DNA from: Candidatus Pacearchaeota archaeon
GTDB taxonomy: Archaea > Nanoarchaeota > Nanoarchaeia > Pacearchaeales > GW2011-AR1
Assembly (NCBI GenBank): GCA_002690445.1
Contig: NZER01000165.1
Span: 1 to 10,009 of the forward strand
Direction: 5' to 3'
DNA: 10,009 bases
Shown here one piece after another: positions 1 to 7,891 of the stretch. Positions within the stretch are counted from its first letter, which is position 1; every line of letters starts with the position of its first letter. The translations under genes and the position numbers were made by a program. The notes beneath the pieces are model-generated. The model did no database searches, was not told the origin of the DNA, and saw nothing but the letters and a program-made list of their open reading frames with translations.

Positions 1-973
1 TTTGTAGTTTAGATACGATACCACCTTTTTTATATTTCATCTTTCCTCCTTTTTTAAAAATTTGTGATTCTGCTTCTTGTTTTAGTTTGTCTTGTTCTCT
101 TTTTAGTTTTCTGGCTTTAATATCATCTGCCGTTCCAATAGCTTGCCTTTGAGCATTAGCTTTTTTCAAACCTTCTGATATTTTATCTAAATTACTTTTT
201 TCTTCTTTCTGCTTCGCTTTTTGTTTCTCCCAAAATGATTTTTCTATTTGGTCTTTCTCAAAACTTGTTGCTTTTCCTCCATTTTGATAATAAGTAGTTC
301 CATCAATAGTAGTGGGAGTATCTACTCCTGGGCTTTTACCTTGTGCTACGCCTCCTGTTTGGAATCTTCCAGTATATGGCTGAACATATTTTCCATCTTT
401 AAATACTTCTTTAGTTTTAAATCTTTTTTTATGACGAAATGGAGTATTAGTTTGTTCCCTTACTTTTGTTTTTACTATTGAATAACCACTTGGGAGATTT
501 TTTGTTTTTTTAACAGTTTTGCTTTTTAAATTTCCTTCTTTTATATGAGATTTAGTTACTTCTTTTTCTGTAGAAGTAGGTTTTTCTTTATGGTACGGAG
601 TTCCTCCTGTTTGCAACTTAGATATAATACCTCCTCTTCTTTTAGTTGCAGGAGCAATGGGGTGTGCTAATCCTTTTTCTGCCAAGAACTTTATCCATTT
701 AGGTTCATTATTTTTTTTGTTATTTTCTCTTATGTTTTTCTTTTTAATTGCTTCAAGTTTTCTTCTTTTCTTTGCTAATACTTTTGAATCTGGATTTAAA
801 GCAGGATTTCTTTTAACAGTACCTCCTTCTTGTAATGGTTTTTCATTTTCCATTGTTTTACCTTCTGATGCTGCTTTTTGGAATTTCTTTTTTCCATATT
901 TTTTTCTGCCAATAGATGCAGCTATTGCGGGACTTGTCTTTGCAGCTAACTTGTCAAAACCTATATATGCCAT
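1..973 (-). CDS. Lysine-rich protein with Gln-x-Gly-Gly repeats, probable virion protein (partial, runs off left edge)
   Basis: An open frame of 324 codons starts at ATG 973 and reaches the left edge without a stop, so the C-terminus is missing. It begins 24 bases after the portal stop, in the slot where phages usually encode head or internal virion proteins. The protein is very rich in Lys, Gln and Gly and low in hydrophobic residues, so it is probably extended or disordered. Short motifs recur: LQEGGT (residues 47-52), RRGGIISKLQTGGT (112-125), FQTGGV (204-209), YQNGGK (229-234) and KKGGIVSKLQ (315-324), where the window ends inside a second copy of the 112-125 unit. From memory, Bacteroidota phage virion proteins often carry such motifs; I did not check this. 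Processing at Gly-Gly by a phage protease is inference. No enzymatic domain was seen. Confidence 0.75.
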   Translation of the reverse strand, partial: MAYIGFDKLAAKTSPAIAASIGRKKYGKKKFQKAASEGKTMENEKPLQEGGTVKRNPALNPDSKVLAKKRRKLEAIKKKNIRENNKKNNEPKWIKFLAEKGLAHPIAPATKRRGGIISKLQTGGTPYHKEKPTSTEKEVTKSHIKEGNLKSKTVKKTKNLPSGYSIVKTKVREQTNTPFRHKKRFKTKEVFKDGKYVQPYTGRFQTGGVAQGKSPGVDTPTTIDGTTYYQNGGKATSFEKDQIEKSFWEKQKAKQKEEKSNLDKISEGLKKANAQRQAIGTADDIKARKLKREQDKLKQEAESQIFKKGGKMKYKKGGIVSKLQ

Positions 974-996
974 AATTTTGCTAATTTACTAAAAAT

Positions 997-3198
997 TTAC
1001 TTATTCTTATCTTTGTTGAGTTTTTGTTGAACACTTCCCTTATATTGTTCTTCCCTCATCTTAGCTTCGTCTTTGTCGGTGGCTGCCATTCCGTCTAATC
1101 CTCTTTCCACCATTATCTTATTAATATCATGTTCTTGCTTGTCTTCTCTATCTTCTATGGCCATCTGCATTTGTTGTTGCAATTCTTGTTGGCGTGTTTG
1201 GTTTCTCATCTGATCAGCTTGCATCCTGGCTTCTTCCATCTCTTTCCATCCCTTCTCAAGAGATTCCTGGGCTTCTCCTAGTGTTTCTGCTAGGCTAACC
1301 TTCAACCAATCTTGTAATCTGAGCTCTTTAGCATTGACAGATACTTGGGCTAACATATCTAATTTGGCTTTTATCTCTTGCTCTTCTCTTCCATCTATTA
1401 GATACACCCCATAATCATCATTGGCAATATCTGATGTTGCTTTTAAAAATCCTTTTCCCTCATCTCCTATTATTAGGTCAGCTTCTCCTGTGCTCATCAA
1501 TCCCCAGGCTACCTTTACAGCTTCTAGCATCTTAGAGAATACTCTTTCGGTGAACCTTTCCATATAATAGAACATGGGTTCGGTCATAGTTCTGGAAGCT
1601 ACTATATTGCTTTGAGCATTAGTCACTGTTGAGGAAGCTGATATTTGCCCTTGTCGTTCTTCTGTGATACCGGTTAGCCTATCTGCCATTAATTGGAGTT
1701 CTGCTTTTAAGGGGATAAGGACTGAAATAGTATTGCTTATTCCTAAGTCTATTTCTTTAATGGTTCCTTGTATCATTACATCCCTTCCTATCTTGTTTCC
1801 TTCTTGTGAAGAGTTGTATAAATACAATCCATCATCAGCCAGGTTGTACATTATATCTTTCATTGTTTGACCTTTGGGTAATCCTGCAAGGTCATAAGCT
1901 ACTGCTTTTCCTTTTGCTTTAGCCAGCTCCCTATTAATTTGGAACATTACTACATTATACAAAAAGGATATATCATCTAGCATTTCTAATAATGATACTC
2001 TTATCCCGTTCTCAGTGTTGAATAACAATCCAACATAAGAATACCAAGGATCATGTGGCGGATCTACACTTCTTAGCTGATAAGGTTTTCGTCTGCACCT
2101 GATATCAATATCCTGTCCTATCCTGGTTGATTCCCATAATTCAATCTTCCATTCTTTTCTTAGCTCATACTTTTTGTTCTTCTCATCATTTTGAATTTTC
2201 TTTTTATTCTTTTCATAGTATTCAGGAGAAATCTCTGCTCTTCGATTATTAGGAAAGATCTTAGTATAGACAGGTCTGGAGCTTTTCCATTCTATTCTGT
2301 AAACAATAATTGCCAGTTCTTCGCCTATTACCTTATACCAGTTTTTATAATATCCACTATCAATATCATTATAAGTTCCACTATCACCTCTTAACTGTTC
2401 AAGTTTATCTCTTAGTTCTTTTCCTTTAGTTCCTTGAAACTCTTTATCCTGGCTATATTCACTTAAAATGTCCTGAACAAACATATATCTTTTGTGGCCC
2501 ATAATAGGAGAATGCTGTAAAAAATCATCGTTTTCTGATTCTATGTAAATAGCATTTTCAGGTTTGATAGGAATGTAATCTACTGTCCCATTTTCTTTTA
2601 AATCAATCATACCAAATGTTTCGGAGGTAATCTCTAGATCTTTAAAATTTTTGGATAGTTTTGTTTTCATATCCCTAATCCTTATATGGTGATTTAGGGC
2701 ATGTTGCATAAATACTTCGTTCTTTAACTTGACATTTATGCGTGGCTGGTCCATATTGTCCTTATTAGGAAGCTCCATCCCTTGATAAGGATCAAATCCT
2801 ACTAGTTCTTTTAGCTCTTCTAGTTGAGGCTTAACTTCCATCATACCTAATGTACGATAGTACTTGTCCATCTTTTTGTTCTTAGCTTCTTTGTTCTCAG
2901 ACTGGACAGTAGAGTTGAGAGTTCGCTTTAACCATTCTCCATTGACTAGATCAATTTTTGGTCTGCCTATTTTATAATCGATAAACCGAGTTTTGATTTT
3001 CTTTCCGTAAGTGTTGGTAAGGTATTGGATCCTGCGCTTATCGATAGTTCCATTGTAAGCGCGTCTTAGTCGTAATATTCTTTCCCGGTTTCTATTGAGG
3101 TATTCAAACTGGCTTACAGCATAATCGAGCATCTTTTTGCACCAGGCTTTATTTTTTTTAGATTCTGGTATGTCTTGGCGTGGAAATTCTGCTCCCAT
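997..3198 (-). CDS. Portal protein
   Basis: Forms the dodecameric ring at one capsid vertex through which TerL pumps DNA and to which the tail attaches. The 733-residue product (from ATG 3198) matches the Bacteroidota/crAss-like portal pattern. It has an N-terminal segment with RPKIDLVNGEWLKRTLNS (79-96), a central clip/stem region, and the motif GITEERQGQ (510-518) followed by SRTMTEPMFYYMERF (535-549). This corresponds to the family's G-x-x-x-x-R-x-G-x-I ... S-x-x-x-T signature as I know it. The C-terminal part (about 640-694) is a Gln/Glu-rich predicted coiled coil. TerL lies directly upstream, the classic terminase-portal order. A TTG six codons upstream (3216) is in frame, but I prefer the ATG because it has an A-rich leader and TTG starts are rare here. 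The assignment rests on motif, length and position. Confidence 0.85.
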   Translation of the reverse strand: MGAEFPRQDIPESKKNKAWCKKMLDYAVSQFEYLNRNRERILRLRRAYNGTIDKRRIQYLTNTYGKKIKTRFIDYKIGRPKIDLVNGEWLKRTLNSTVQSENKEAKNKKMDKYYRTLGMMEVKPQLEELKELVGFDPYQGMELPNKDNMDQPRINVKLKNEVFMQHALNHHIRIRDMKTKLSKNFKDLEITSETFGMIDLKENGTVDYIPIKPENAIYIESENDDFLQHSPIMGHKRYMFVQDILSEYSQDKEFQGTKGKELRDKLEQLRGDSGTYNDIDSGYYKNWYKVIGEELAIIVYRIEWKSSRPVYTKIFPNNRRAEISPEYYEKNKKKIQNDEKNKKYELRKEWKIELWESTRIGQDIDIRCRRKPYQLRSVDPPHDPWYSYVGLLFNTENGIRVSLLEMLDDISFLYNVVMFQINRELAKAKGKAVAYDLAGLPKGQTMKDIMYNLADDGLYLYNSSQEGNKIGRDVMIQGTIKEIDLGISNTISVLIPLKAELQLMADRLTGITEERQGQISASSTVTNAQSNIVASRTMTEPMFYYMERFTERVFSKMLEAVKVAWGLMSTGEADLIIGDEGKGFLKATSDIANDDYGVYLIDGREEQEIKAKLDMLAQVSVNAKELRLQDWLKVSLAETLGEAQESLEKGWKEMEEARMQADQMRNQTRQQELQQQMQMAIEDREDKQEHDINKIMVERGLDGMAATDKDEAKMREEQYKGSVQQKLNKDKNK

Positions 3199-3225
3199 TA
3201 TGTATAGTTTTGACAAATATAATAA

Positions 3226-5247
3226 TTATGTATTTAATTGTCCGCTGTATAGTAGTTGTAAAAATGGATCTTTGATATCTTCTTCAACAATAGTTCCTCC
3301 TTTTCTTATAACTGCATTGCCATTTTCATCCTCTGCCCATTCTGGTAATTTAAACGGATCTTCCTTAGCAAACTTTATATCATCGGTTATCTTTACTTGC
3401 ATATCAGCACTTCTCATTAATGCTATTCCTAATGCATCAGCGGAATCCCAGTCGCTTTCTCTTATTGTTTCATCATAGTCTAATAGGTCTTGTAAGATAT
3501 CTTCATGCCAGCATTTTTCTACATGGTCATATACCCAAGATTGCAAGATACCTAACATTTTAGGTTTAGAATAAGTAGTTAGCTTTACTCCTATATCGTG
3601 CACTTGTTTGCCCCCTGGTGCATCAAACTTGCGTGGCCTGGGAGCGAAATACTTTAGACAACCTTGGTTCTTCCAGTATTCTACTATTAACGATTTCTCA
3701 GCATCTATAAGCACATTTCCCACTAGATTCCAGTATACAGCTCCCTTAAGACATTCATCATAAAATGTTTCTTTCTGTGTTGGTCGATAGTAAAGTAAAG
3801 CAATTGGAGCATCTGATAATGATCCGCTCATAGTATTTTTTCTTCTATAGACAACCATAGATCCTAATGATTTGGAAGTCATAGATTGGTCCATATCATA
3901 ACTGTCAAGTCCTGCTATATCCAGGTTCTTATATCTTGACTTAGGATGACCGTCATAGTGTATCTTCCAGTCACCGGTCTTGTCAGGAATAGCTTCTACT
4001 TTTAGAGGAGTGATAAGTTCTCCCTTTTCATTCTTTTTCCATTCTAACTTGAACTTACCTAATTTAGTTTTCTGGCTTTCTATTTTGAACATTTGATCAT
4101 TAATTAAATCAACATCAAAATTATTAGAAGAGAATTGCAGAAACGCTTCTTTCTCATTTAGAGGGTTGTTCTGCATATTATCATATAATGCTTTTTTGTT
4201 ATCTCCTTTTTTAAAATCTTCTCTCCTTCGCATTATCTTTTCTTCAGCAGCTTCCCGGTCTTCCATCCCGTATCTTTCATCAATACTATACTTTCCTTTT
4301 AAATAGGGAATATCTTCTTTAAGCTCTCCTCTTGTATTCCTGTACCCTGAAACACAAGGAAAATACATTCTTGTTGCAGGAACAAAAAATTTCAGTAGCC
4401 TGAAAGCATCTGGATCATAGTACATCTTTTTAAAATCTCTTGAACTGCTTTTTACATTTCCTCCTGTACCGTATACATAAGGAGTGCCTATCATCATATC
4501 TCCTTCCATCCAACAGTCTTTGCTAGCATTAAAGGCTTTTTCTAGTAATGGGAATTCACCGCTTTCTTCAAATACCTGGGCATGCAAATACTTTCCTTTG
4601 AACTTATTAGGGTTGCGAAACATAGTAGACCAATAGATAGTATTCTTAGAGCCTCTCTCTTCCCATCCAGTAGATGTCTTTACCTTATAACCAGAAACCA
4701 TAGGTACTTCACTTTCAACGGATCCCTTTGACATAAGGTGCATTTTAAGTTCCGGAGGTTTTAAAAAAAATTGATTTATTAGCTTGTTATAAAAGTCACT
4801 TACATGCTCTTCAGCTCCCCCACATACTCCTGCTTGGTAGCCATCTATGAACCTCATACCGTAATCAATCTCTCCGCACATCACATTATAAGAGAATCCC
4901 TTACGCCTGGCTTTAAGACCGATAACTCCTTTTCCTTCTGCTTTGGCTTGATCTATTAAATCAAAAAATTCAAATACAAGATCATAGAATTCAGGATAGA
5001 TATTTCCCCTGCTTACACCTGCTATAATACAAAAGTTCAAATAGTAATAAAGCCGACCTGATATTTTTATACCGGCAGTTTCATACCCTTCTATACAATA
5101 ATAACATTGCTCTTTCCACCAGCTTCGCCAAGCTTGAGTATTTTCTACTTCTGGATAAACAATAGAATTGGCATAGTCGGGAATCCCAAATCTTGCAATA
5201 GGATTAGGACAGAAATTCTTGGGCTTAATTTTAGGCAAATATATCAT
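3226..5247 (-). CDS. terL: Terminase large subunit (packaging ATPase and nuclease)
   Basis: Motor of DNA packaging: it hydrolyses ATP to drive DNA through the portal and cuts the concatemer. At 673 residues it has the expected two domains. The ATPase domain has a Walker-A-like segment GLKARRKGFSYN (110-121), which lacks the classical GKT/S as is common in TerL. It also has a Walker B strand AQVFEESGE (223-231) with the catalytic glutamate next to an acidic residue, and a coupling motif GTP (254-256). The nuclease domain has the RNase H-like acidic triad: D448 in AGLDSYD, D515 in VLIDAE, and D601/D604 in SDWDSADA. The start ATG overlaps the end of the 175-residue gene by 17 bases, which suggests translational coupling. 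The portal gene follows 27 bases downstream. All catalytic motifs are present, so it is probably functional. Confidence 0.93.
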   Translation of the reverse strand: MIYLPKIKPKNFCPNPIARFGIPDYANSIVYPEVENTQAWRSWWKEQCYYCIEGYETAGIKISGRLYYYLNFCIIAGVSRGNIYPEFYDLVFEFFDLIDQAKAEGKGVIGLKARRKGFSYNVMCGEIDYGMRFIDGYQAGVCGGAEEHVSDFYNKLINQFFLKPPELKMHLMSKGSVESEVPMVSGYKVKTSTGWEERGSKNTIYWSTMFRNPNKFKGKYLHAQVFEESGEFPLLEKAFNASKDCWMEGDMMIGTPYVYGTGGNVKSSSRDFKKMYYDPDAFRLLKFFVPATRMYFPCVSGYRNTRGELKEDIPYLKGKYSIDERYGMEDREAAEEKIMRRREDFKKGDNKKALYDNMQNNPLNEKEAFLQFSSNNFDVDLINDQMFKIESQKTKLGKFKLEWKKNEKGELITPLKVEAIPDKTGDWKIHYDGHPKSRYKNLDIAGLDSYDMDQSMTSKSLGSMVVYRRKNTMSGSLSDAPIALLYYRPTQKETFYDECLKGAVYWNLVGNVLIDAEKSLIVEYWKNQGCLKYFAPRPRKFDAPGGKQVHDIGVKLTTYSKPKMLGILQSWVYDHVEKCWHEDILQDLLDYDETIRESDWDSADALGIALMRSADMQVKITDDIKFAKEDPFKLPEWAEDENGNAVIRKGGTIVEEDIKDPFLQLLYSGQLNT

Positions 5248-5758
5248 CCTTGTGTAAAGTATAAAGCTTTCTGCTGTTTTGCATCTTTTCTAGCAAAGAG
5301 AGTTTTCCTCCCCCTTCTAGTTCTTCCATTATCTCACTTCTTTCTATTTCTTTTTGAACCTCATCATAAGACTTCATCAAATGCTGGATAGACCGAGTTA
5401 TCTTGGTTATCTCCGTAGTGTCTAATGTTGCCATCAATTCTCTTTCTAGCATCTTGATCTTGCTTTGATAGGTATCCAGGGTTTCTCTTTTGGGCTCATA
5501 TTGCAAGCTCATATACATCTCAATAGCATCAGAAACAAGTTTCTTCTTCTCCGGATCTTTCTCCATAGATTTGTAAACCTGGGACCTAGCTGTTCTTCGT
5601 CTCTCTTCTAGTGGGAGCTGGACATAAGGGCTTTTATAATCATAGGCCAATATTACATAAAGCATCTGTTTTTCAGTTAATGCCTTTAACTCAGGACATA
5701 ACTTATAACAGTCTTTATGTAATATGACGCTATTGTCTTTGGTTAGTTTGAATAACAT
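5231..5758 (-). CDS. Unknown coiled-coil protein directly upstream of TerL; possible small terminase
   Basis: A 175-residue protein I do not recognise from sequence. The N-terminal part (about 20-65) is compact, with LTEKQMLYVILAYDYKSP (27-44) and an arginine cluster RRRTAR (53-58). Residues about 89-145 are charged and helical, likely a coiled coil, followed by a Gly-Gly-Gly turn (149-151). Its place immediately before terL, with a 17-base overlap, is where many phages encode the small terminase subunit, a helical oligomer that recognises the packaging site. That role is inference from position and helical character only; no helix-turn-helix is obvious. The start ATG overlaps the stop of the nuclease gene by one base (TAATG). 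It could equally be a virion or scaffold-related protein. Confidence 0.8.
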   Translation of the reverse strand: MLFKLTKDNSVILHKDCYKLCPELKALTEKQMLYVILAYDYKSPYVQLPLEERRRTARSQVYKSMEKDPEKKKLVSDAIEMYMSLQYEPKRETLDTYQSKIKMLERELMATLDTTEITKITRSIQHLMKSYDEVQKEIERSEIMEELEGGGKLSLLEKMQNSRKLYTLHKDDIFA

Positions 5759-6462
5759 TAATTGGACTTGTTTATCTTGTTCTGCATCAATAATATCTCA
5801 GCTTCTCTTTTCATATACGGAACAGGAATATACTGCCAATTCATAGGATCTACTGGAGGGATATATATCAGTGCCAGGTTGCCTATTTTATATCTCAGCT
5901 GTTCTTCTACTAAAACTCCATAACAAGATAACTGTAAAGCATATCGGTTATAATTGGTGTTTTCTAAATACCCCATTGGATCAGTCATGAACTTATTGTA
6001 CTTGTCACAATACTGTATTCCCTTGGTTTCGTTAGTTTTAAAATCCCTGATATCTATAACATTCTTATTTCTATAACATAACCTGTCAGCAGTACCAGCA
6101 GCTAGATATTTATCAGAATGTAAAATAAACTCACTATCAACGGCATTGTATTCTGAAAACAATTTAGCTTCCAGATCTTCTGCCATACGGTTCCAATATG
6201 CATCTCTTGCCTTACCGTTCTTGCTGTATTCGTCTAGCGCATGATGGATGTCATTACCTATCTCCGAAGCCATATCTCTCTTTCTTTTCCATTCTTCTAA
6301 TACCTCTTCAATAGATACTCCTTGTGACTTTGCTATATTTTTTGCAATTATTTGAGCTGGGAATGCAGGCTCAACTACTGAAATTACTTTAGATACAGAA
6401 GTATATTCCATATCGTTTTTAACATACTTATGTCCTTCTTCTATAAATTCTATTTTACTCAT
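5758..6462 (-). CDS. PD-(D/E)XK superfamily nuclease (RecB/Cas4-like)
   Basis: A 234-residue single-domain nuclease of the RecB/Cas4-like PD-(D/E)XK class. Visible motifs in order: a helix with GNDIHHALDEY (69-79), giving the metal-binding histidine; AAGTADRL (121-128), with the catalytic aspartate D126; VIDIRDFKT (135-143), with D140 and K142; and YALQLSCYGVLVE (174-186), the QxxxY motif (Q177, Y181). All expected active-site residues are present. Phage members of this class process DNA ends in recombination, repair or replication; which of these applies here cannot be read from the sequence. There is no iron-sulphur cysteine set as in Cas4 and no helicase domain. It overlaps the upstream 186-residue gene by 4 bases (ATGA) and the downstream gene by 1, so the block is probably one operon. 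Confidence 0.9.
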   Translation of the reverse strand: MSKIEFIEEGHKYVKNDMEYTSVSKVISVVEPAFPAQIIAKNIAKSQGVSIEEVLEEWKRKRDMASEIGNDIHHALDEYSKNGKARDAYWNRMAEDLEAKLFSEYNAVDSEFILHSDKYLAAGTADRLCYRNKNVIDIRDFKTNETKGIQYCDKYNKFMTDPMGYLENTNYNRYALQLSCYGVLVEEQLRYKIGNLALIYIPPVDPMNWQYIPVPYMKREAEILLMQNKINKSN

Positions 6463-7019
6463 AAGTCAAAAAATGGCATTGAAGTAGCAGTCGATTCTAC
6501 ATATCCACTATCACTAGCTAAGCTTTTTATAGGCTCTCCTTCTACATATTTAGCAGCATATACGAATACTTCTTCAATTTGTTCTTTACATAATTTATAA
6601 TAATCATAATCAGTTTCCGGTCTTACAAACCCAGTACTAAAAATGATGTTTCTGTTATCTACTCCTTTTAGCCTGCCTGACAGGGCAAACTGCTCCCCAT
6701 CATAGACTATAGCCGTAACTAGTAAATCATTAAGTAGCCCTACTATTTCAGTTACATTAACATCTGTTGATTCCATGTCTAATGTTATATCTTCTATATT
6801 TACAGCTAAATCCCAATTTGAAGGCCAACATCTTATCAGCTTCAATAGATGGATCTTTAGCCTATCCATAGAATGCTCCAGTTCCTGGGTGATAGGATGG
6901 GTATACTTGTCATGACGATAAACATCATAACTTATATCACCTTTCTTTGTTGTGGCGATATGGTCAATACGAATACCTTCATATCCGTCTTTTACTAGTT
7001 TTAGACTTTTAATTTTCAT
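6459..7019 (-). CDS. Unknown 186-residue protein, partner gene of the PD-(D/E)XK nuclease
   Basis: Not assigned to a named family. The sequence alternates predicted strands and amphipathic helices, with no catalytic motif, no membrane segment and only two cysteines. It begins MKIKSLKLVKDGYEGI and has a helical stretch at about 49-64 (SMDRLKIHLLKLIRCW). From memory, similar 180-200 residue proteins starting this way occur beside RecB-like nucleases in other phages, but that needs a search. The C-terminus ends in a Ser/Thr-rich linker and MPFFDL, an aromatic tip that faintly recalls the protein-docking tips of single-stranded DNA-binding proteins; this is speculative. It overlaps both neighbours by 4 bases (ATGA), so it is tightly coupled with the nuclease and may work with it. 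Confidence 0.8.
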   Translation of the reverse strand: MKIKSLKLVKDGYEGIRIDHIATTKKGDISYDVYRHDKYTHPITQELEHSMDRLKIHLLKLIRCWPSNWDLAVNIEDITLDMESTDVNVTEIVGLLNDLLVTAIVYDGEQFALSGRLKGVDNRNIIFSTGFVRPETDYDYYKLCKEQIEEVFVYAAKYVEGEPIKSLASDSGYVESTATSMPFFDL

Positions 7020-7285
7020 ACTTTTTCTTTTAACATAAAATTTACTTGTTCTTCATGGTCATCAAATACAAATATCTTAATCTCATATTGCGCCCACTCT
7101 TTAATATCAAAATACCCATTAACTTTAGCTGGGGTAATATACATCTTGGAATAAAAAGGTAAGTCTTTGCCATCTTCCGTAATAGCTAAATTAGGTCCAT
7201 CTGAATCTAAAGACTCAATGGCATCTTCTAAACTGTTAGTTGTTCGGGAAAGAACCCTCATCACTTTATACTGTTGACTATTCAT
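7016..7285 (-). CDS. Unknown 89-residue protein
   Basis: A small soluble protein with no family I recognise. It has an acidic middle section (SLEDAIESLDSDGPN, 18-32) and strand-like segments near the end (YEIKIFVFDDHEEQVNFML, 67-85). There are no cysteines, no signal peptide and no membrane segment. The stop overlaps the start of the 186-residue gene by 4 bases, so it is co-translated with the nuclease block, of which it is the first member. The 34 bases before its ATG are the only real gap in this block and hold a possible Bacteroidota promoter. If transcription starts there, the message would be nearly leaderless, and the second methionine (codon 9) is an alternative start. Confidence 0.75.
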   Translation of the reverse strand: MNSQQYKVMRVLSRTTNSLEDAIESLDSDGPNLAITEDGKDLPFYSKMYITPAKVNGYFDIKEWAQYEIKIFVFDDHEEQVNFMLKEKV

Positions 7286-7286
7286 G

Positions 7287-7317
7287 CAAATATAATTTAT
7301 ATGGTTGATATTTCAAT
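7287..7317 (-). promoter_or_regulatory. Possible Bacteroidota-type promoter for the nuclease block
   Basis: On the minus strand, ATTG (7317-7314) is followed after a 19-base spacer by TATATTTG (7294-7287). This fits the Bacteroidota consensus TAnnTTTG at -7 with TTTG about 20 bases upstream; only the first base of the -33 box differs. The start point would fall at or just inside the ATG at 7285, giving a leaderless message. In such an AT-rich sequence this match can occur by chance. Confidence 0.3.
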
Positions 7318-7319
7318 TT

Positions 7320-7571
7320 TTATTTATTAACAAAATTTTTGTGAACTACTTTAAGTACCTCATTAAATTCTGGTGCTGCTTCAGCCTTATTGTGGCATTC
7401 TCTACATAAACCCATCAAGTTCTCTATGTAGTCTTTAGTCTTGCTTCCTCCTATCCCCCTAGGGATCAAGTGATGCACATCAACAGCTTGTCGACCGCAA
7501 TACTCACAAGGAACAAAACTTTGTTCTCCATAGCCAAAATGGTTCATATATATCTTAGTATGTTTTTTCAT
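7320..7571 (-). CDS. HNH endonuclease
   Basis: An 83-residue HNH nuclease that makes metal-dependent cuts in double-stranded DNA. The domain covers most of the protein: CEYC (22-25), the catalytic VHHL (32-35), the asparagine N51 of ENLMGLC, and CRECH (56-60) with the final histidine. The four cysteines should bind a structural zinc. Length and layout match small stand-alone phage HNH proteins. These often lie near terminase genes and in several phages are needed for cutting at packaging ends. Here terL is about 2 kb downstream on the same strand, so such a role is plausible but unproven. It could also be a homing or selfish nuclease, though no intron or split gene is seen nearby. The start overlaps the upstream zinc-ribbon gene by 4 bases. 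Confidence 0.9.
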   Translation of the reverse strand: MKKHTKIYMNHFGYGEQSFVPCEYCGRQAVDVHHLIPRGIGGSKTKDYIENLMGLCRECHNKAEAAPEFNEVLKVVHKNFVNK

Positions 7572-7891
7572 TCGCCTATTTTAATGTTTCCTAAATCAAG
7601 TTGCTGCAAAACAAATGCTTTCTGAACATCCACATTAAGCGAATCCCATTTCTCCTTTCCATCAACAGATAAAACATCTCTAACAGCATTTCGCCATTCA
7701 TTCCATATTACCTCTTCGTGCTTTTCATTTTGTTCTTCACACTTAGGACATATACCATAACCCTTATCCTGGTCTTGTTCTATTACTTGTTCTTTTGTGC
7801 GACGCCCAACAGGACCACCACAGCTGCCGCATTTAGTTCCTTGGAACATTCCACTACCATCACTATTCATAATTTTTATATTTCTCTCCAT
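7568..7891 (-). CDS. Small zinc-ribbon-like protein of unknown function
   Basis: A 107-residue protein with two cysteine pairs, CGSC (21-24) and CPKC (48-51), spaced as in a zinc ribbon. The 23 residues between them are charged. The C-terminal half (about 55-105) looks helical, with several tryptophans (NEWRNAVRDVL, KEKWDSLNVDVQKAF). No catalytic residues are visible. It may bind nucleic acid or another protein through the ribbon; the specific role is unknown. The gene overlaps the HNH gene by 4 bases and the upstream 82-residue gene by 16 bases, so the three are probably translated together and may act together. Confidence 0.8.
   Translation of the reverse strand: MERNIKIMNSDGSGMFQGTKCGSCGGPVGRRTKEQVIEQDQDKGYGICPKCEEQNEKHEEVIWNEWRNAVRDVLSVDGKEKWDSLNVDVQKAFVLQQLDLGNIKIGE

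Noticed and set aside
248..481. 77-codon plus-strand frame
   Set aside because: Same reason: it mirrors the lysine-rich minus-strand gene and has no leader.
657..992. 111-codon plus-strand frame resembling a membrane protein
   Set aside because: It is antisense to the lysine-rich Gly-Gly repeat protein; the apparent hydrophobic segments are the complement of AAA-rich lysine codons.
3137..3478. Plus-strand frame across the terL-portal junction
   Set aside because: It lies antisense to two confidently identified genes, with no leader or domain.
5107..5391. 94-codon plus-strand frame over the start of terL
   Set aside because: It is antisense to terL and the 175-residue gene; the Phe/Leu-rich product has no recognisable features.
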